This document shows positions 27,301-36,225 of a stretch of DNA of 64,000 bases, one piece after another (position 1 is the first letter of the stretch; each line of letters starts with the position of its first letter). Position numbers and translations under genes: made by a program. Under the pieces are notes generated by a model that made no database searches, was not told where the DNA came from, and was given only the letters and a program-made list of their open reading frames with translations. The stretch is from Methylomarinovum tepidoasis. Lineage in GTDB: Bacteria; Pseudomonadota; Gammaproteobacteria; Methylococcales; Methylothermaceae. The stretch lies in NCBI RefSeq assembly GCF_030294985.1, contig NZ_AP024718.1:496001-560000 (forward strand). Direction: 5' to 3'.

Positions 27301-28502
27301 CCCAACCGCTTCCGCCACTGCCGCCGGAGCTGGCGGCCGAAACCTGGGAACCGGAGGAAGCCCTGACCGCCATCGTCCGCGCCCGCCTTGGCATCACCGG
27401 CCCGGTCACCGCCGACGAACTGGCCTCGGAAACCGGCATCGGGGCGGCAGCCGTGGAACAGGCCCTGCTGCGGCTGGAACAGGAAGGCAGCGCGCTTCAG
27501 GGCGATTACGGCTGGTGCGAACGGGGGCTGCTGGCCCGCATCCACCGCCTCACCCTGCGAAAACTGCGGGCCGAGATCGAGCCGGTGCCGTCCGCCCGTT
27601 TCCTGGCCTTTCTGCGGCGCTGGCAGCACCTTCATCCCGACACCCGGCTGCGCGGCCCCGACGCCCTCAAGGCCATCCTGGAACAGCTGGAAGGCTTCGA
27701 GGCGCCGGCGCCGGTGTGGGAACGGATTCTCCTGCCGGCCCGCCTGCCGGACTACGACCCGGCCTGGCTCGACCGCCTGTGTCAGTCGGGCCGTTTCGTC
27801 TGGGCCCGCCTGACCCCGAACGGCAGACGCACCCCGGTGCGCAGGCTGCCCGTCGCCTTCCTGCCGCGCCGCTGCCTGACTCTGTGGCTCGAATCCGACC
27901 GCCCCGCCTCCCTGTCGCTCCCCGCCCTGCGGGTGCTGGAAACCCTGACCCGGGAGGGCGCCCTGTTCTTCGACGAACTCCAGGAACTGACCCGGCTGCT
28001 GCCGAGCCGGCTGGAGGACGCCCTGGCGGAACTGGCCGCCCAGGGGCAGGTCAGTTGCGACAGCTTCGAGGGGCTGCGGGCGCTGCTGCTGCCGGAGGCC
28101 AAAAAACGCCGCTACCGCCGCCTGCTTTCCGGCCTGGAAAACGCCGGCCGCTGGCAGCGATTGCGCCCGGCCGGGACGGATGCCGATGCGGTGGAACACC
28201 GCGCCCGGGTCCTGCTGCGCCGTTACGGTGTCGTCTTCCGTGCCCTGGCCGCCAGGGAAGCCGCCATGCCGCCGTGGCTGGAGCTGGTCCGGGTCTACCG
28301 CCGTCTGGAGGCGCAGGGAGAAATCCGCGGCGGCCGCTTCGTCGCCGGCCAGTTCGGAGAACAGTTCGCCCTGCCGGAGGCGGTGACGCTGCTGCGCCGG
28401 ACGACGGAGGACACAACGCCCGCCGCGCCCGGCGCCGGCGATCCCCTCGCCCTGGTCACCGGCATCCTGCCCGGCCTGGACCGCACCGGCGAGCCGGCCT
28501 AG
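24378..28502 (+). CDS. lhr: Lhr-type DEAD/DEAH-box helicase (long form)
   Basis: A 1374-residue superfamily 2 helicase. Walker A is APTGAGKT (residues 43-50), the DEIH box is at 164-167, and motif III-like LSATQRPLETV and helicase C follow (VGRAGHGPG). The Lhr-specific core follows with VERFFDEAGDLHLVIHSPYG-type blocks (here LERFFDEAGDLHLVIHSP) and RAWGLALRKRFCRSFN. The long C-terminal region is winged-helix-like, as in full-length Lhr. It probably works in DNA repair or RNA/DNA remodelling. At about residues 584-622 it contains a palindromic DNA element in frame (see 26128-26243), inserted between the helicase part and the NPEAVRQVVDYL block. It ends with a 4-base overlap with the convergent transporter gene. 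Confidence 0.9.
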   Translation: MPFPHRFHPAVSTWFRRTFTAPTSCQLQAWEALSRGRHALVAAPTGAGKTLAAFLAAIDDLVRRAEAGTLADSVQVLYVSPLKALSHDVEKNLNQPLQAIQQQLSPASPVRAQCRTGDTSPAARRAMAKRPPHILVTTPESLYILLTSDGGRRMLSTVRTVIVDEIHAIIADKRGAHLALSVERLRHLTGHEFTRIGLSATQRPLETVARFLLGSIPLEHCALIDAGHLRRLDLDIELPDLPLEAVLSQEAARSIHDRMAELIGRHRTTLIFVNTRRQAERVARALSERLGEDQVTAHHGSLSRQQRLEAENRLKAGQLKALVATASLELGIDIGDVDLVCQLGVTDSVATLLQRVGRAGHGPGRRPKGRLFPTTRDELVTALALIDAVRRGELETCAIARPHLDVLAQQIVAAVAMEDFSEDDLYALVRRAAPYRDLPRETFDQVVAMLAEGYATPRGRRGAYLHRDRIQKRLRPRRGARLTAVTCGGAIPDTADYRVILEPSGEVIGTVDEDFAIESLAGDIFQLGNSSWRVLRLEKDGLRVEDAQGQPPTIPFWFGEAPGRSAVLANAVSRLREEIWMGGWEVRREDGSQGVRGPDDRDLSPQGRVHGVPENRPPTSPTSEPEIGLQVNPEAVRQVVDYLTAAAKALGTMPTRERIVLERFFDEAGDLHLVIHSPYGSRLNRAWGLALRKRFCRSFNFELQAAATEDALLLSLGSGQSFPLESVKAFLSSASVRHLLTQAVFDNPLFTARWRAVATISLAVRRFRAGKRTPPYLVRMEAEDLVTAVFPDQLACLENIQGDREIPDHPLVRQAIDDCLQEAMDVEGLEAVLRGIETGAIEVVARETVEPSPLAAEMVGARVYAFLDGAPLEERRVRAVSQRRWLDPAEAGDLARLDPQAIERVRAEARPQPRDTEELLDALLACGYLLDTEIEPGWRPWLTELQAAGRACRLGPRWIAAEHWPRWRSISPEAPQPLPPLPPELAAETWEPEEALTAIVRARLGITGPVTADELASETGIGAAAVEQALLRLEQEGSALQGDYGWCERGLLARIHRLTLRKLRAEIEPVPSARFLAFLRRWQHLHPDTRLRGPDALKAILEQLEGFEAPAPVWERILLPARLPDYDPAWLDRLCQSGRFVWARLTPNGRRTPVRRLPVAFLPRRCLTLWLESDRPASLSLPALRVLETLTREGALFFDELQELTRLLPSRLEDALAELAAQGQVSCDSFEGLRALLLPEAKKRRYRRLLSGLENAGRWQRLRPAGTDADAVEHRARVLLRRYGVVFRALAAREAAMPPWLELVRVYRRLEAQGEIRGGRFVAGQFGEQFALPEAVTLLRRTTEDTTPAAPGAGDPLALVTGILPGLDRTGEPA
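26128..26243. repeat. imperfect palindromic element inserted in frame in lhr
   Basis: Two 31-base arms at 26128-26158 and 26213-26243 are inverted repeats (about 26 of 31 positions match). Between them are further palindromic blocks such as CAGGGCGTTCG and GGCGTCCCTG. It resembles palindromic repeat units scattered in gammaproteobacterial genomes. It encodes about 39 residues without a stop in the lhr frame (GGWEVRREDGSQGVRGPD and on), which have no counterpart in usual Lhr proteins. Confidence 0.7.
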
Positions 28503-29965
28503 CCGCCCACCTCCTCGAACAGCAGTGGAATCAAGCCCGAGGTCACCGCCACGACCACGGCAATGCCGACCAGGTTCAGGAGCAGGCCGGTCTTCACCAT
28601 GTCGCCGATGGCCAGCCGGCCGCTGGCGAAGACGATGGCGTTGGGGGGCGTGGCCACCGGGAACATGAAGGCGCAGGAGGCCGACAGGGCCGCCGGCAGC
28701 ATCAGCCACACCGGCTCCAGGTGCAACACCCGGGCGAGGGAGGCCAGCAGCGGCAACACCAGCTGGGTGGTGGCGGTGTTGGAGGTCAGCTCGGTGAGGA
28801 AGGTCATGCCGGCGGCCATCAGGGTCACCGCCCCGAGGCGCCCGATCCCGGCGAAATTCCCCAGACGCGCCGCCAGCCAGGCCGACAGGCCACTGTCGAC
28901 GAACCCGGACGCCAGGGCGAAACCGCCGCCGAACAGGATCACCACCCCCCAGGGCAGACGGGAAAAGACGGTGGCATCGAGCAGCGTGGTGCGGCCGCCG
29001 TCCTCCCGGCGGGCGGGGAGGAGAAACAGCAATACCGCCATGGCGATGGCCACGGTGCCGTCGTCCACCATTCCGCCGTGAGGCAGCCAGGACTGCCAGC
29101 CCGGCAGACGGAGATTTCCCAGGGTGACGCCCTTGCGGGTCAGCCACAACAGGGCGGTGGCGGCGAACACCCCGGCCACGGCCTTCTCCTCCCGGCCCAT
29201 GGGCCCCAGGGCCGCCCGCTCCGCCGCCACCACCCCGGCCAGGTCCACGCCGGACTCCAGACGGCGCAGATAGACCAGAGCCAGATAGCCGACCAGCACC
29301 GCCAGCAGCGTCGCGCCCACCGGCAGCCCCACCAGCGTCCAGCGCAGGAAGTCCACCTCGACGCCAGTGGCTTCCTGATACAGGCGTGCGAACACCAGAT
29401 TGGGAGGACTGCCCACCAGGCTCATGACCCCGCCCAGGGAGGCGGCGTAGGCCAGCGCCAGCAGCAGGGCGACGGCGAAACACCGGGCCTGTTCGGCAGG
29501 CAGCAACGCTTCGAAACGGGACAGCACCGCCGATGCGATGGGCAGCATCACCAGGGTCGAGGCGGTGTTGGAGATCCACATGGACAGGAAGGCGGTGGCG
29601 CAGACGAAGCCGGCCAGCACCGCCACCGGCCTGCCGCCGAACACCCCCAGCACGCCCAGGGCGATGCGGCGGTGCAGTTGCCAGCGTTCCAGCGCCTGGG
29701 CGATGAGAAAGCCGCCCAGGAGCAGGAACACGGTGGCGTTCATGTATTTGGCCGCCACCGCCTTGGTGGCGGCGATTCCCAGCAGCGGAAACAGCACCAG
29801 CGGCAGCAGCGCGGTGACCGCCAGCGGGATGGCCTCGGTGAGCCACAGACAGGCCATCAGTCCGGCCACCGCCGCCATCGCCCCGGTTTCGGGACGGCCC
29901 AGTTCCACCCCCCACCACAGGGCGGCGAAAACCGCGGCGGACAGCAGCAGCCGGTAGGGCTTCAC
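28499..29965 (-). CDS. DASS-family (SLC13-type) anion/sodium symporter
   Basis: A 488-residue membrane protein with about 11-12 helices. It has the two SNT motifs of the DASS family: [13 protein letters not shown] near residue 130 and [13 protein letters not shown] near residue 400. PPNLVFA and [10 protein letters not shown] form the matching helix-loop elements. These transporters carry dicarboxylates, sulfate or related anions with Na+. Substrate cannot be read here. The gene is at the end of the aroK-aroB-damX-hemE run; the start overlaps the hemE stop by 4 bases and the stop overlaps lhr by 4 bases, so no terminator lies in between. Confidence 0.85.
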   Translation of the reverse strand: MKPYRLLLSAAVFAALWWGVELGRPETGAMAAVAGLMACLWLTEAIPLAVTALLPLVLFPLLGIAATKAVAAKYMNATVFLLLGGFLIAQALERWQLHRRIALGVLGVFGGRPVAVLAGFVCATAFLSMWISNTASTLVMLPIASAVLSRFEALLPAEQARCFAVALLLALAYAASLGGVMSLVGSPPNLVFARLYQEATGVEVDFLRWTLVGLPVGATLLAVLVGYLALVYLRRLESGVDLAGVVAAERAALGPMGREEKAVAGVFAATALLWLTRKGVTLGNLRLPGWQSWLPHGGMVDDGTVAIAMAVLLFLLPARREDGGRTTLLDATVFSRLPWGVVILFGGGFALASGFVDSGLSAWLAARLGNFAGIGRLGAVTLMAAGMTFLTELTSNTATTQLVLPLLASLARVLHLEPVWLMLPAALSASCAFMFPVATPPNAIVFASGRLAIGDMVKTGLLLNLVGIAVVVAVTSGLIPLLFEEVGG

Positions 29966-31020
29966 CGGTGCCAGGCGGGACTCAGTTCGTGGACCGCCTC
30001 GACCATCGCGGTGACGTGGTCGGGGTTCACGTCCGGCAGGATGCCGTGCCCCAGGTTGAAGACATGGCCGCTGCCCGACCCGTAATTTTCGAGGATGCGG
30101 CCGACCCGTTCCCGGATGGTGGTCGGCGAGGCGTACAACGTGATGGGATCAAGATTGCCCTGCAGAGCGACCTGCTCCCCGACCCGGCGGCGGGCCTGGC
30201 CGAGATCGCAGGTCCAGTCCAGCCCCAGGGCGTCGAAACCGGTTTCGGCCTGCAGCTCCAGCCACTGCCCGCCGCCCTTGGTGAACAGGATCGCCGGAAC
30301 CCGGCTTTCCCCGGCGCCCAGCTGCAGGCGCTCGCGCACCTTGCGGGCCGCCGCCAGGGCGAAGTCGCGGTAATCCTCGGTGGGCAGCACCCCGCCCCAG
30401 GTGTCGAACAGCATCACCGCCTGGGCGCCGGCGGCGATCTGGGCGTTGAGATAGTCGGCCACCGCCTCCGCGAGCTTGTCGAGCAGTCGCCGCATGAGAT
30501 CGGGACGATCGTAGAGCAGGGTCTTGACCTGCCTGAAGTCGCGGCTGCCCCGGCCCTCCACCATGTAGGTGGCCAGGGTCCAGGGGCTGCCGGAAAAGCC
30601 GATCAGCGGCGCCCTGCCGTTCAGTTCCCGGCGGATCAGACGCACCGCCTCCATGACGTAACCCAGGTCGGTTTCCGGATCGATGCGGGGCAAGCGCTCG
30701 ATGTCGGCCTCGCTGCGAACGGGCCGGGCGAAGCGCGGCCCCTCCCCCTCGGCGAAGGACAGGCCCAGCCCCATGGCGTCGGGAATGGTGAGGATGTCGG
30801 AAAACAGGATCGCCGCATCGAGACGGAAACGGCGCAGCGGCTGTAAGGTGACCTCACAGGCCAGTTCCGGATTGGTGCACAGGTTCATGAAGCTGCCGGC
30901 CTGCTCGCGCACCCTGCGGTATTCGGGCAGATAGCGGCCGGCCTGGCGCATGAACCAGACCGGGGTGCGGGGCACGGGACGACGCAGCAGGGCGTCGATG
31001 AAGACGAAGGATTCAGGCAT
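29962..31020 (-). CDS. hemE: uroporphyrinogen decarboxylase
   Basis: A 352-residue enzyme with the family signatures [16 protein letters not shown] near residue 20 (active-site Arg region) and [16 protein letters not shown] in the middle; [10 protein letters not shown] and [11 protein letters not shown] are also typical. It removes four carboxyl groups from uroporphyrinogen III to make coproporphyrinogen III in heme synthesis. Length is normal. It lies 15 bases downstream of damX and overlaps the transporter gene downstream. Confidence 0.97.
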   Translation of the reverse strand: MPESFVFIDALLRRPVPRTPVWFMRQAGRYLPEYRRVREQAGSFMNLCTNPELACEVTLQPLRRFRLDAAILFSDILTIPDAMGLGLSFAEGEGPRFARPVRSEADIERLPRIDPETDLGYVMEAVRLIRRELNGRAPLIGFSGSPWTLATYMVEGRGSRDFRQVKTLLYDRPDLMRRLLDKLAEAVADYLNAQIAAGAQAVMLFDTWGGVLPTEDYRDFALAAARKVRERLQLGAGESRVPAILFTKGGGQWLELQAETGFDALGLDWTCDLGQARRRVGEQVALQGNLDPITLYASPTTIRERVGRILENYGSGSGHVFNLGHGILPDVNPDHVTAMVEAVHELSPAWHR

Positions 31021-31035
31021 GAATGGTCCTTGAGG

Positions 31036-32430
31036 CTAGGGTTGAGAAGATTGGAGGGCGCGGATTTCCTTCTGCACCGAACGCAGGCGCCGCAGCCAGG
31101 GCTTCTTGAGACCCGGCGGCAGCTTCGCCTGGGCCTGACGTGCGGCCTCCAGGGTCGGAAACACGCCGTAGAGCAGTGGATACCAGGCGCGCCCCCGGCG
31201 CTGTTTGCGGTAATAGGCCAGCGGCTGCAAACCGGGATGTTCGCGCACGAAGCCGGCAAGATCCTCCAGCTTGTCGAAAGCGGCGATCTGCAGGGTGAAA
31301 TGCCGTTCGGGCTGCTGCAGCAGCCAGTCGCTCGTGTGGACACCGAGGCTGACAAGGATTTCCGCCGGTGTCAGCGGCTGCGCCTCGGCTGTGGCGATCT
31401 TCGCCACCGGCTCCGCTTCGGGCGCCGCATCCGGCGGGGGGCTTTCCGCCACCGGCTCTGTCACCGTCTCCGGGGAAGGCGGCGCCGGAACGGTTTCTGC
31501 AACCGCCGCCGGGAGCTGCGGTGCGGCTTCGGAAACCTGCGGTTCGGTTTCGCCGGCGACGACCTGGGGTTCTGCGGCCACCGGCGACGGTTTCGCGGCG
31601 GGTTCGACCGCCACGGCGGCCGGCGCCTTCGCCTGCCTCTTTTCCCCGACCGAACGCTGCTGCCAGTAGGTCAGGGCGACGGCCACGGCGACGAGCGACG
31701 CCAGGGCGATGTAAACCGGCTTGGCCAGCGCCTGGCGCCAGCGCAACGGCGGCTTGCCGATACGCGCCTGGGTTTGCTCGCGGATGCGGGCGGGAATGCC
31801 GTGGCTGCGGTGGTAGATCTCCCGGACCAGGGCCTCGTCCACCGCCCCCTGCCCGGCCCGAACCCACAGGGCCTGGACGTAGTCCCGCGTCTGGGACAGG
31901 TCCAGCGGCGGCAGTTCGATCACGTGCCCCTCCTCGATGGCCCAGGCGTCGGTGACGGTCTTGACGTGCAGATCGTCCGGCCGCAGGGTGACGACGACCC
32001 GCAATGCCGGATGGTGCGCCGCCAGCCGGCAGACGGCATCGAGCACGCCGGGCAACAGGTCGCCGCCATCGTCGATGGCGAGGATGACCAGCCCCCCGCC
32101 GGCTTCCCGCTGCGCCAGGGCCCGGTCCAGTTCACCGGCATTCTCCAGCCCCAGGCACTCGGCCAATTGCTGCTGCACCGCCTCGAAACTCAATTCCTCC
32201 CCGCCCTGCAGGCGGCAGATCCGCCATCCGTCCTGCTGGGCCTGCTGCAACAACCGCAGCAGGGTGGATTTGCCGATTCCCTCGGGCCCGGAAACCAGCA
32301 GCGGGCGCGGCAGATTGGCCAGCAGGTGCAGCAGCAGATCGAACTTCTGCTGCCGCTCGGGAGACAGAAAATCGAATCCCGGCTGGGAGCGCCCGGGGGG
32401 CGTTTCAAGCACCGCTTCTGCCGTACTCAT
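31036..32430 (-). CDS. damX: DamX-like AAA/SPOR-domain protein
   Basis: A 464-residue membrane-anchored protein. The N-terminal part is an AAA/GspA-like ATPase with Walker [11 protein letters not shown] near residue 48 and a Walker B-like [11 protein letters not shown] single transmembrane helix is at about 243-258, followed by a long Ala/Pro/Glu linker, then a C-terminal SPOR domain ([18 protein letters not shown]) that binds denuded peptidoglycan at the septum. The genomic place, between aroB and hemE, matches the damX locus of gammaproteobacteria. It overlaps the aroB end by 26 bases. Full-length AAA domain and SPOR domain present. Confidence 0.88.
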   Translation of the reverse strand: MSTAEAVLETPPGRSQPGFDFLSPERQQKFDLLLHLLANLPRPLLVSGPEGIGKSTLLRLLQQAQQDGWRICRLQGGEELSFEAVQQQLAECLGLENAGELDRALAQREAGGGLVILAIDDGGDLLPGVLDAVCRLAAHHPALRVVVTLRPDDLHVKTVTDAWAIEEGHVIELPPLDLSQTRDYVQALWVRAGQGAVDEALVREIYHRSHGIPARIREQTQARIGKPPLRWRQALAKPVYIALASLVAVAVALTYWQQRSVGEKRQAKAPAAVAVEPAAKPSPVAAEPQVVAGETEPQVSEAAPQLPAAVAETVPAPPSPETVTEPVAESPPPDAAPEAEPVAKIATAEAQPLTPAEILVSLGVHTSDWLLQQPERHFTLQIAAFDKLEDLAGFVREHPGLQPLAYYRKQRRGRAWYPLLYGVFPTLEAARQAQAKLPPGLKKPWLRRLRSVQKEIRALQSSQP

Positions 32431-33493
32431 GCAAAGTCGCTTCCAGTGATTCCCGGGGGACCGGACGGGGAAGGGTGGCGCGGCCGATTTCCTCCAGCAG
32501 AATCAGCCGGATCTGGCCATCGCGGTTCTTTTTGTCCACCGCCATGTGGCGCAGAAACGCCGCCCCGTCCATCGCCGCAGGCGGCGTGGTGGGAAGCCCC
32601 GCCCGCGCCAGCAGGGACTCGATCCGCTGCACGTCGCGGCGGGGCAGCAGACCGAGGCGGGCGGACAGATCCGCCGCCTGGCACATGCCGATGGCGACCG
32701 CCTCTCCGTGCAGGTAACGCCCGTACCCCATTCCCGCCTCGATGGCATGGCCGAAGGTATGCCCGAAATTGAGAATGGCCCTAAGCCCCCCTTCGCGCTC
32801 GTCGGCCGCCACCACTTCCGCCTTGTTGCGGCAGGAACGCTCGACCGCATAGGTCAGAGCATCGGGGTCACGTCGCCGCAATGCCTCGATGTGATCCTCC
32901 AGCCAGGTAAAGAACGGGGCGTCACGGATCAGACCGTATTTGATCACTTCGGCGATCCCGGCCTGAAGTTCCCGCTCGGGCAGGGTGTCGAGGGTGGCGA
33001 TGTCGGCGATGACCGCCCGGGGCTGGTGAAAGGCCCCGATCATGTTCTTTCCCAGCGGGTGGTTGACGCCGGTCTTGCCACCGACGGAGGAATCCACCTG
33101 GGCCAGCAGGGTGGTCGGCACCTGGATGAAATCGATCCCGCGCTGATAGCAGGCGGCGGCGAAACCCACGATGTCGCCGATCACTCCGCCCCCCAAGGCG
33201 ACCAGGGTGGCGTTACGGCTGTAGCGGCGTTCCAGCAGGGCATCGAAGATGCGGTTGACGGTTTCCAGGGTCTTGTGGCGTTCCCCGTCGGGTAGCACCA
33301 GGGCGGCTTCGTCGGGCAACCCGAGCGTGGCCAGCAAGCGCTCCAGATACAGGGGGCCGACGACGTCGTTGGTCACCACCATGACCTGCTCGCCGCCGAT
33401 ATGCGGGGTGAACAGATCCCGCCGGGACAGCAGGCCGGTGCCGATGTAGATGGGATAGCTGCGCGCCCCCAGATCGATGGTCAGCGTTTTCAT
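32405..33493 (-). CDS. aroB: 3-dehydroquinate synthase
   Basis: A 362-residue enzyme. It has [19 protein letters not shown], the NAD-binding region, [19 protein letters not shown] and the metal-binding histidines in [17 protein letters not shown] and [10 protein letters not shown]. It converts DAHP to 3-dehydroquinate, step 2 of the shikimate pathway. Start at 33493, with a GGGA 7-10 bases upstream. The start codon lies only about 10-20 bases from the left end of a decayed TnpB element, so its normal promoter context (aroK-aroB operon) is disrupted; it needs read-through from aroK or a new promoter. Confidence 0.97.
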   Translation of the reverse strand: MKTLTIDLGARSYPIYIGTGLLSRRDLFTPHIGGEQVMVVTNDVVGPLYLERLLATLGLPDEAALVLPDGERHKTLETVNRIFDALLERRYSRNATLVALGGGVIGDIVGFAAACYQRGIDFIQVPTTLLAQVDSSVGGKTGVNHPLGKNMIGAFHQPRAVIADIATLDTLPERELQAGIAEVIKYGLIRDAPFFTWLEDHIEALRRRDPDALTYAVERSCRNKAEVVAADEREGGLRAILNFGHTFGHAIEAGMGYGRYLHGEAVAIGMCQAADLSARLGLLPRRDVQRIESLLARAGLPTTPPAAMDGAAFLRHMAVDKKNRDGQIRLILLEEIGRATLPRPVPRESLEATLHEYGRSGA

Positions 33494-33502
33494 CTGTTTC
33501 CC

Positions 33503-34154
33503 GCGCAGGTTTCCCCCGCCTTCAGGCGGGGAAGGAAATCGCGGCCTCCGTTAAGTTGTTGCATCTTACAATCTCCTGAGTTAGAACGTAAACCATGAAG
33601 TTGCGCTGGACCCTCCGCTGCTACCCGACTCCGGAACAGGAACGCCTCCTGGCCCGGACATTCGGCTGCGTGCGTTTCGTCTACAACCATTTCCTGCACG
33701 AACGTAACGCCGCCTTCACCAGAGGTGAGCGGATGACCTAGAGGACCTGAACCTGCGCGGTTTGGTTAAAAACCACAACCTGACCCGCAGCCTTCAGGAC
33801 GCCGCCATGGGTGGGTACATTCGAACCATCGAAGCCAGGGCGATCATGCACGGCAGGCAGGTGGTCAAGGTGGATCGTTTCTTTCCGAGCACGAAAATGT
33901 GCTGCCGCTGTGGTCAGCTTCACTCCATGCCGCTTGAGAAACGGCAGATGGAATGTGACTGCGGCAACGTGATGGACCGCGACCTTAACGCGGCCATCAA
34001 TATTTTGGCGGCCGGGCAGGCCGTGACCGCACGTGGAGACGGCGTAAGACCTGATCCGGCTCCGGCCTGATTGGGCGGCTGTCTGTGAAGCGTGAACCAT
34101 CCTGATGCCTTGGGTGTCAGGAATCCCCGCCCTTTAGGGCGGGGAGGATGTCAA
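33503..34154 (+). mobile_element. decayed IS200/IS605-type (IS1341-like) TnpB element
   Basis: A 650-bp element bounded by two hairpins: CCCCGCC-TTCA-GGCGGGG at 33514-33531 and CCCCGCCC-TTTA-GGGCGGGG at 34125-34144. The right end runs into GGATGTCAA, a usual right-end sequence of this group. No tnpA is present. It holds the tnpB remnant. It lies between aroK and aroB and overlaps the aroK stop. Confidence 0.75.
33595..34070 (+). pseudogene. tnpB: tnpB remnant with internal deletion
   Basis: The N-terminal 48 residues (MKLRWTLRCYPTPEQERLL, then VRFVYNHFLHERN) stop at TAG 33739. About 10 bases later, in another frame, the C-terminal part continues: DLNLRGLVKNHNLTRSLQDA, then the zinc motif CCRCGQLHSMPL / CDCG, then the RuvC-III DRDLNAAINIL. 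Roughly 200 residues from the middle, with the RuvC-I Asp and RuvC-II Glu, are missing. So the nuclease cannot be active. Confidence 0.88.
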
Positions 34155-34672
34155 GAATTCCTGTAAGCCTGGATGATTTTCTTGACCGCCTGACGGCTGG
34201 CGCATTCGCCGGTGTTGAGGGTGCAATCGGCGATGGATTCGTACAGCGGCGCCCGCACTGCCAGCAGCTCCGCCAGGCGTTTTTTCGGGTTCGAGGTCCG
34301 CAGCAGCGGCCGGTGGGTGTCACGGGCGGTGCGTTCCAACTGCTTTTCCACCGGGCAATACAAGTAAACGACGAACCCGTGATCCTGCAACAGCCGCCGG
34401 TTCTCCTCGCGCAGGATGATCCCCCCGCCGGTGGCCAGCACGATGTCGCTCAACGTCACCAGATCGCGCAACACCTCCGTTTCCCGGCGCCTAAAGCCTT
34501 CCTCGCCTTCGTATTCGAAAATGGTCGGAATGTCCACGCCGGTGCGGGTCTCGATCTCACGGTCGCTGTCATAGAACTGTTTTCCCAGCTCCCGCGCCAG
34601 CAGGCGGCCGACGGTGGTCTTGCCGGCCCCCATCGGACCGACCAGATAGATGTTGCTGGACTGGCTGCTCAT
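34151..34672 (-). CDS. aroK: shikimate kinase
   Basis: A 173-residue enzyme. Walker A is GPMGAGKTT (near residue 11), then the shikimate-binding FYDSDREIETRTGV and GGGIILR, and the lid Arg region RPLL. It phosphorylates shikimate with ATP at position 3. I chose ATG 34672, which gives the conserved SNIYLVGPMG start; an upstream GTG at 34720 would add 16 residues but would encode a terminator-like hairpin. The stop codon lies in the end of the inserted TnpB element. Confidence 0.95.
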   Translation of the reverse strand: MSSQSSNIYLVGPMGAGKTTVGRLLARELGKQFYDSDREIETRTGVDIPTIFEYEGEEGFRRRETEVLRDLVTLSDIVLATGGGIILREENRRLLQDHGFVVYLYCPVEKQLERTARDTHRPLLRTSNPKKRLAELLAVRAPLYESIADCTLNTGECASRQAVKKIIQAYRNS

Positions 34673-34680
34673 GGCCCCGA

Positions 34681-34711
34681 CAAAAACAACGAGGCCGGGC
34701 AAATCCCGGCC
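34681..34711 (-). terminator. terminator or attenuator directly before aroK
   Basis: Minus strand: GGCCGGG-ATTTG-CCCGGCC followed by TCGTTGTTTTTG. It ends about 8 bases before the aroK ATG, so it terminates the upstream gene or attenuates aroK. Confidence 0.75.
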
Positions 34712-34755
34712 GTTAAACACTAACCCCCATCCGGAGACAGGTCAATGCCTGACGC

Positions 34756-35205
34756 TCACGGCTGTTTCACGTCGTTCAGCGCCAGCCCCGTCAGTTTCCA
34801 GTTTTCCTGGTCCGCCAGGTCGCCGCCGGTGTGCTTGATTTCGCATACGTAGTTCTTGCGTATCATCGCCTCACCCGGCTCGCTTACATCCACGCGGGAT
34901 TTGACCAGAAAACGGCCGAAGCCGATGTCCCAGGAGTGGTAATCCTTGTTTTCGAAAGTCAGGCTGGCCTCATCGTCGAAGCGCTCGCGGACATAGCGGT
35001 TGCACTGCAACAGCGCCATGGCGGTGCGGTTGTCGTGCACTTCGGTCACCTGACCCGATTTGGAGGGATCGCCGGTAAAAAGGTCCGCTTCGAGCGTCTT
35101 GAAGACGAACGGCACGATGGCCTTGTTCAAAATGACGTAAAGGGCAACGATATAGATTGCCAGCAACAACATCGAGTATTTGTTGCGCACCAATTTTTCG
35201 AACAT
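34756..35205 (-). CDS. hypothetical membrane-anchored protein
   Basis: A 149-residue protein that I do not recognise. One N-terminal transmembrane helix (SMLLLAIYIVALYVILNKAI) with a short cytosolic start, then a soluble, mostly beta-rich domain facing the periplasm by the positive-inside rule: residues VTEVHDNRTAMALLQCNRY, later WDIGFGRFLVKSRVDVS. It is followed downstream by a strong terminator hairpin and then aroK. About 178 bases separate it from the divergent membrane-protein gene, probably holding both promoters. Confidence 0.6.
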   Translation of the reverse strand: MFEKLVRNKYSMLLLAIYIVALYVILNKAIVPFVFKTLEADLFTGDPSKSGQVTEVHDNRTAMALLQCNRYVRERFDDEASLTFENKDYHSWDIGFGRFLVKSRVDVSEPGEAMIRKNYVCEIKHTGGDLADQENWKLTGLALNDVKQP

Positions 35206-35383
35206 GATTCCTTAACTCCAGTCTTCAACCCAATCGTTAATTCGACGCCGGCCGTGGCGGCAAGTTTCTCTCCCCAGGGAAAGGGGAAGGATACCGCCTT
35301 GCCACCACCTTGGCCAGCATGCTTGAGCCGGGCCCGATTCCGAGGTAACTTAGCTCCGGTTAGAGCCACGTGCAGGAAAAGCG

Positions 35384-36157
35384 ATGTTCCGTCAAGCCGT
35401 CAGAAACAGCGTCCACGATCTCATCATCACCGCCATCACCTTCGTCGGGATCGCCGGCTGTCTCTATCTGGATTCGTTTCACGACCTCGAACTGCAGAAC
35501 GCCCTGGGAAAATGCGCCTGGGTCGTCCTCATCGGCGTGTTGTTTTGGGAAAGCAATCTGGTGCGGCTACAGGTTCTGATCGCGGTCGCCTTCGCCACCG
35601 CCGGCGAGCACTTCGCCTCCGGCATGATGCACGGCTACATCTACCATTTCCACAATATTCCCGCCTACATCCCCCCGGGACACGGCCTGGTCTATCTGAC
35701 CGCCGTCGCCATGGCCCGCTCGCCCCTGTTCCAGCTGTGGCAGAAACCGGTCACCTGGGGGGTGCTGCTGGTCATGGGATTGTGGTCCTTGTGGGGGGTG
35801 ACCTTCGCCGAACGCGGCGACTGGGTCGGCATGCTGCTGTTTCTGGTCTACGTTCCCTGTGTGCTGTGGGGCCGCGCGCCGCTGGTCTATCTGGCGGCTT
35901 TCTTCGTCACCACCCATCTGGAGCTGATCGGCACCGCCCTGAAAACCTGGACCTGGGTGCCCATCGATCCGGTGCTGTCGCTGCCCCAGGGAAACCCGCC
36001 CAGCGGCGTCGCCGCCTGGTACTGCCTGGTGGATGCAGTGGCGCTGTTCGGCGCCAACTGGCTGATCCTGCAATGGCAGCGCCTGCAGACCCTGCCGGCT
36101 ACCTTCAGACAATGGCTCTCGGCGCCGGAATGGGTGCACGTGGCTGCAGAAGACTGA
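35384..36157 (+). CDS. hypothetical polytopic membrane protein
   Basis: A 257-residue protein with about seven hydrophobic segments (IITAITFVGIAGCLYL, CAWVVLIGVLFW, VLIAVAFATAGEHF, VTWGVLLVMGLWSLWG, MLLFLVYVPCVLW and more). Conserved-looking polar residues lie in helices: GEHFASGMMHGYIYHF with two His, and FVTTHLELIGTALKTWTW. It has an AGGAAA SD. I do not recognise the family; helical His/Glu residues could bind metal or lipid. It ends in a good terminator, so it is probably a monocistronic unit. Confidence 0.65.
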   Translation: MFRQAVRNSVHDLIITAITFVGIAGCLYLDSFHDLELQNALGKCAWVVLIGVLFWESNLVRLQVLIAVAFATAGEHFASGMMHGYIYHFHNIPAYIPPGHGLVYLTAVAMARSPLFQLWQKPVTWGVLLVMGLWSLWGVTFAERGDWVGMLLFLVYVPCVLWGRAPLVYLAAFFVTTHLELIGTALKTWTWVPIDPVLSLPQGNPPSGVAAWYCLVDAVALFGANWLILQWQRLQTLPATFRQWLSAPEWVHVAAED

Positions 36158-36162
36158 CCCGA

Positions 36163-36186
36163 GGGGGCGATGCCCCCTTTTCTTTT
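36163..36186 (+). terminator. terminator after membrane-protein gene
   Basis: GGGGGC-GAT-GCCCCC followed by TTTTCTTTTG on the plus strand, between the polytopic membrane protein and the TetR gene. Confidence 0.85.
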
Positions 36187-36188
36187 GC

Positions 36189-36217
36189 TTGTGTTTCGAG
36201 ACGACCGGTCGTATCAT
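36189..36217 (+). promoter_or_regulatory. promoter of the TetR/SBP56 operon with palindromic operator
   Basis: A -35-like TTGTGT (36189-36194), 17 bases, and a -10-like TATCAT (36212-36217). The spacer holds the perfect palindrome ACGACCGGTCGT (36201-36212), fitting a TetR-family operator that blocks RNA polymerase. A start about 7 bases after the -10 would leave almost no leader before ATG 36226; no SD is visible. Confidence 0.55.
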
Positions 36218-36225
36218 CCCTGCCC

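Noticed and set aside
24297-29918. Long minus-strand open frames opposite lhr (hundreds of codons)
   Set aside because: Shadows of GC-rich codons; no domains, no start context, and they cover a clear helicase gene.
33762-34070. A separate small zinc-finger protein
   Set aside because: It is the C-terminal part of TnpB with the DRDLNAA motif; it has no own start signal.
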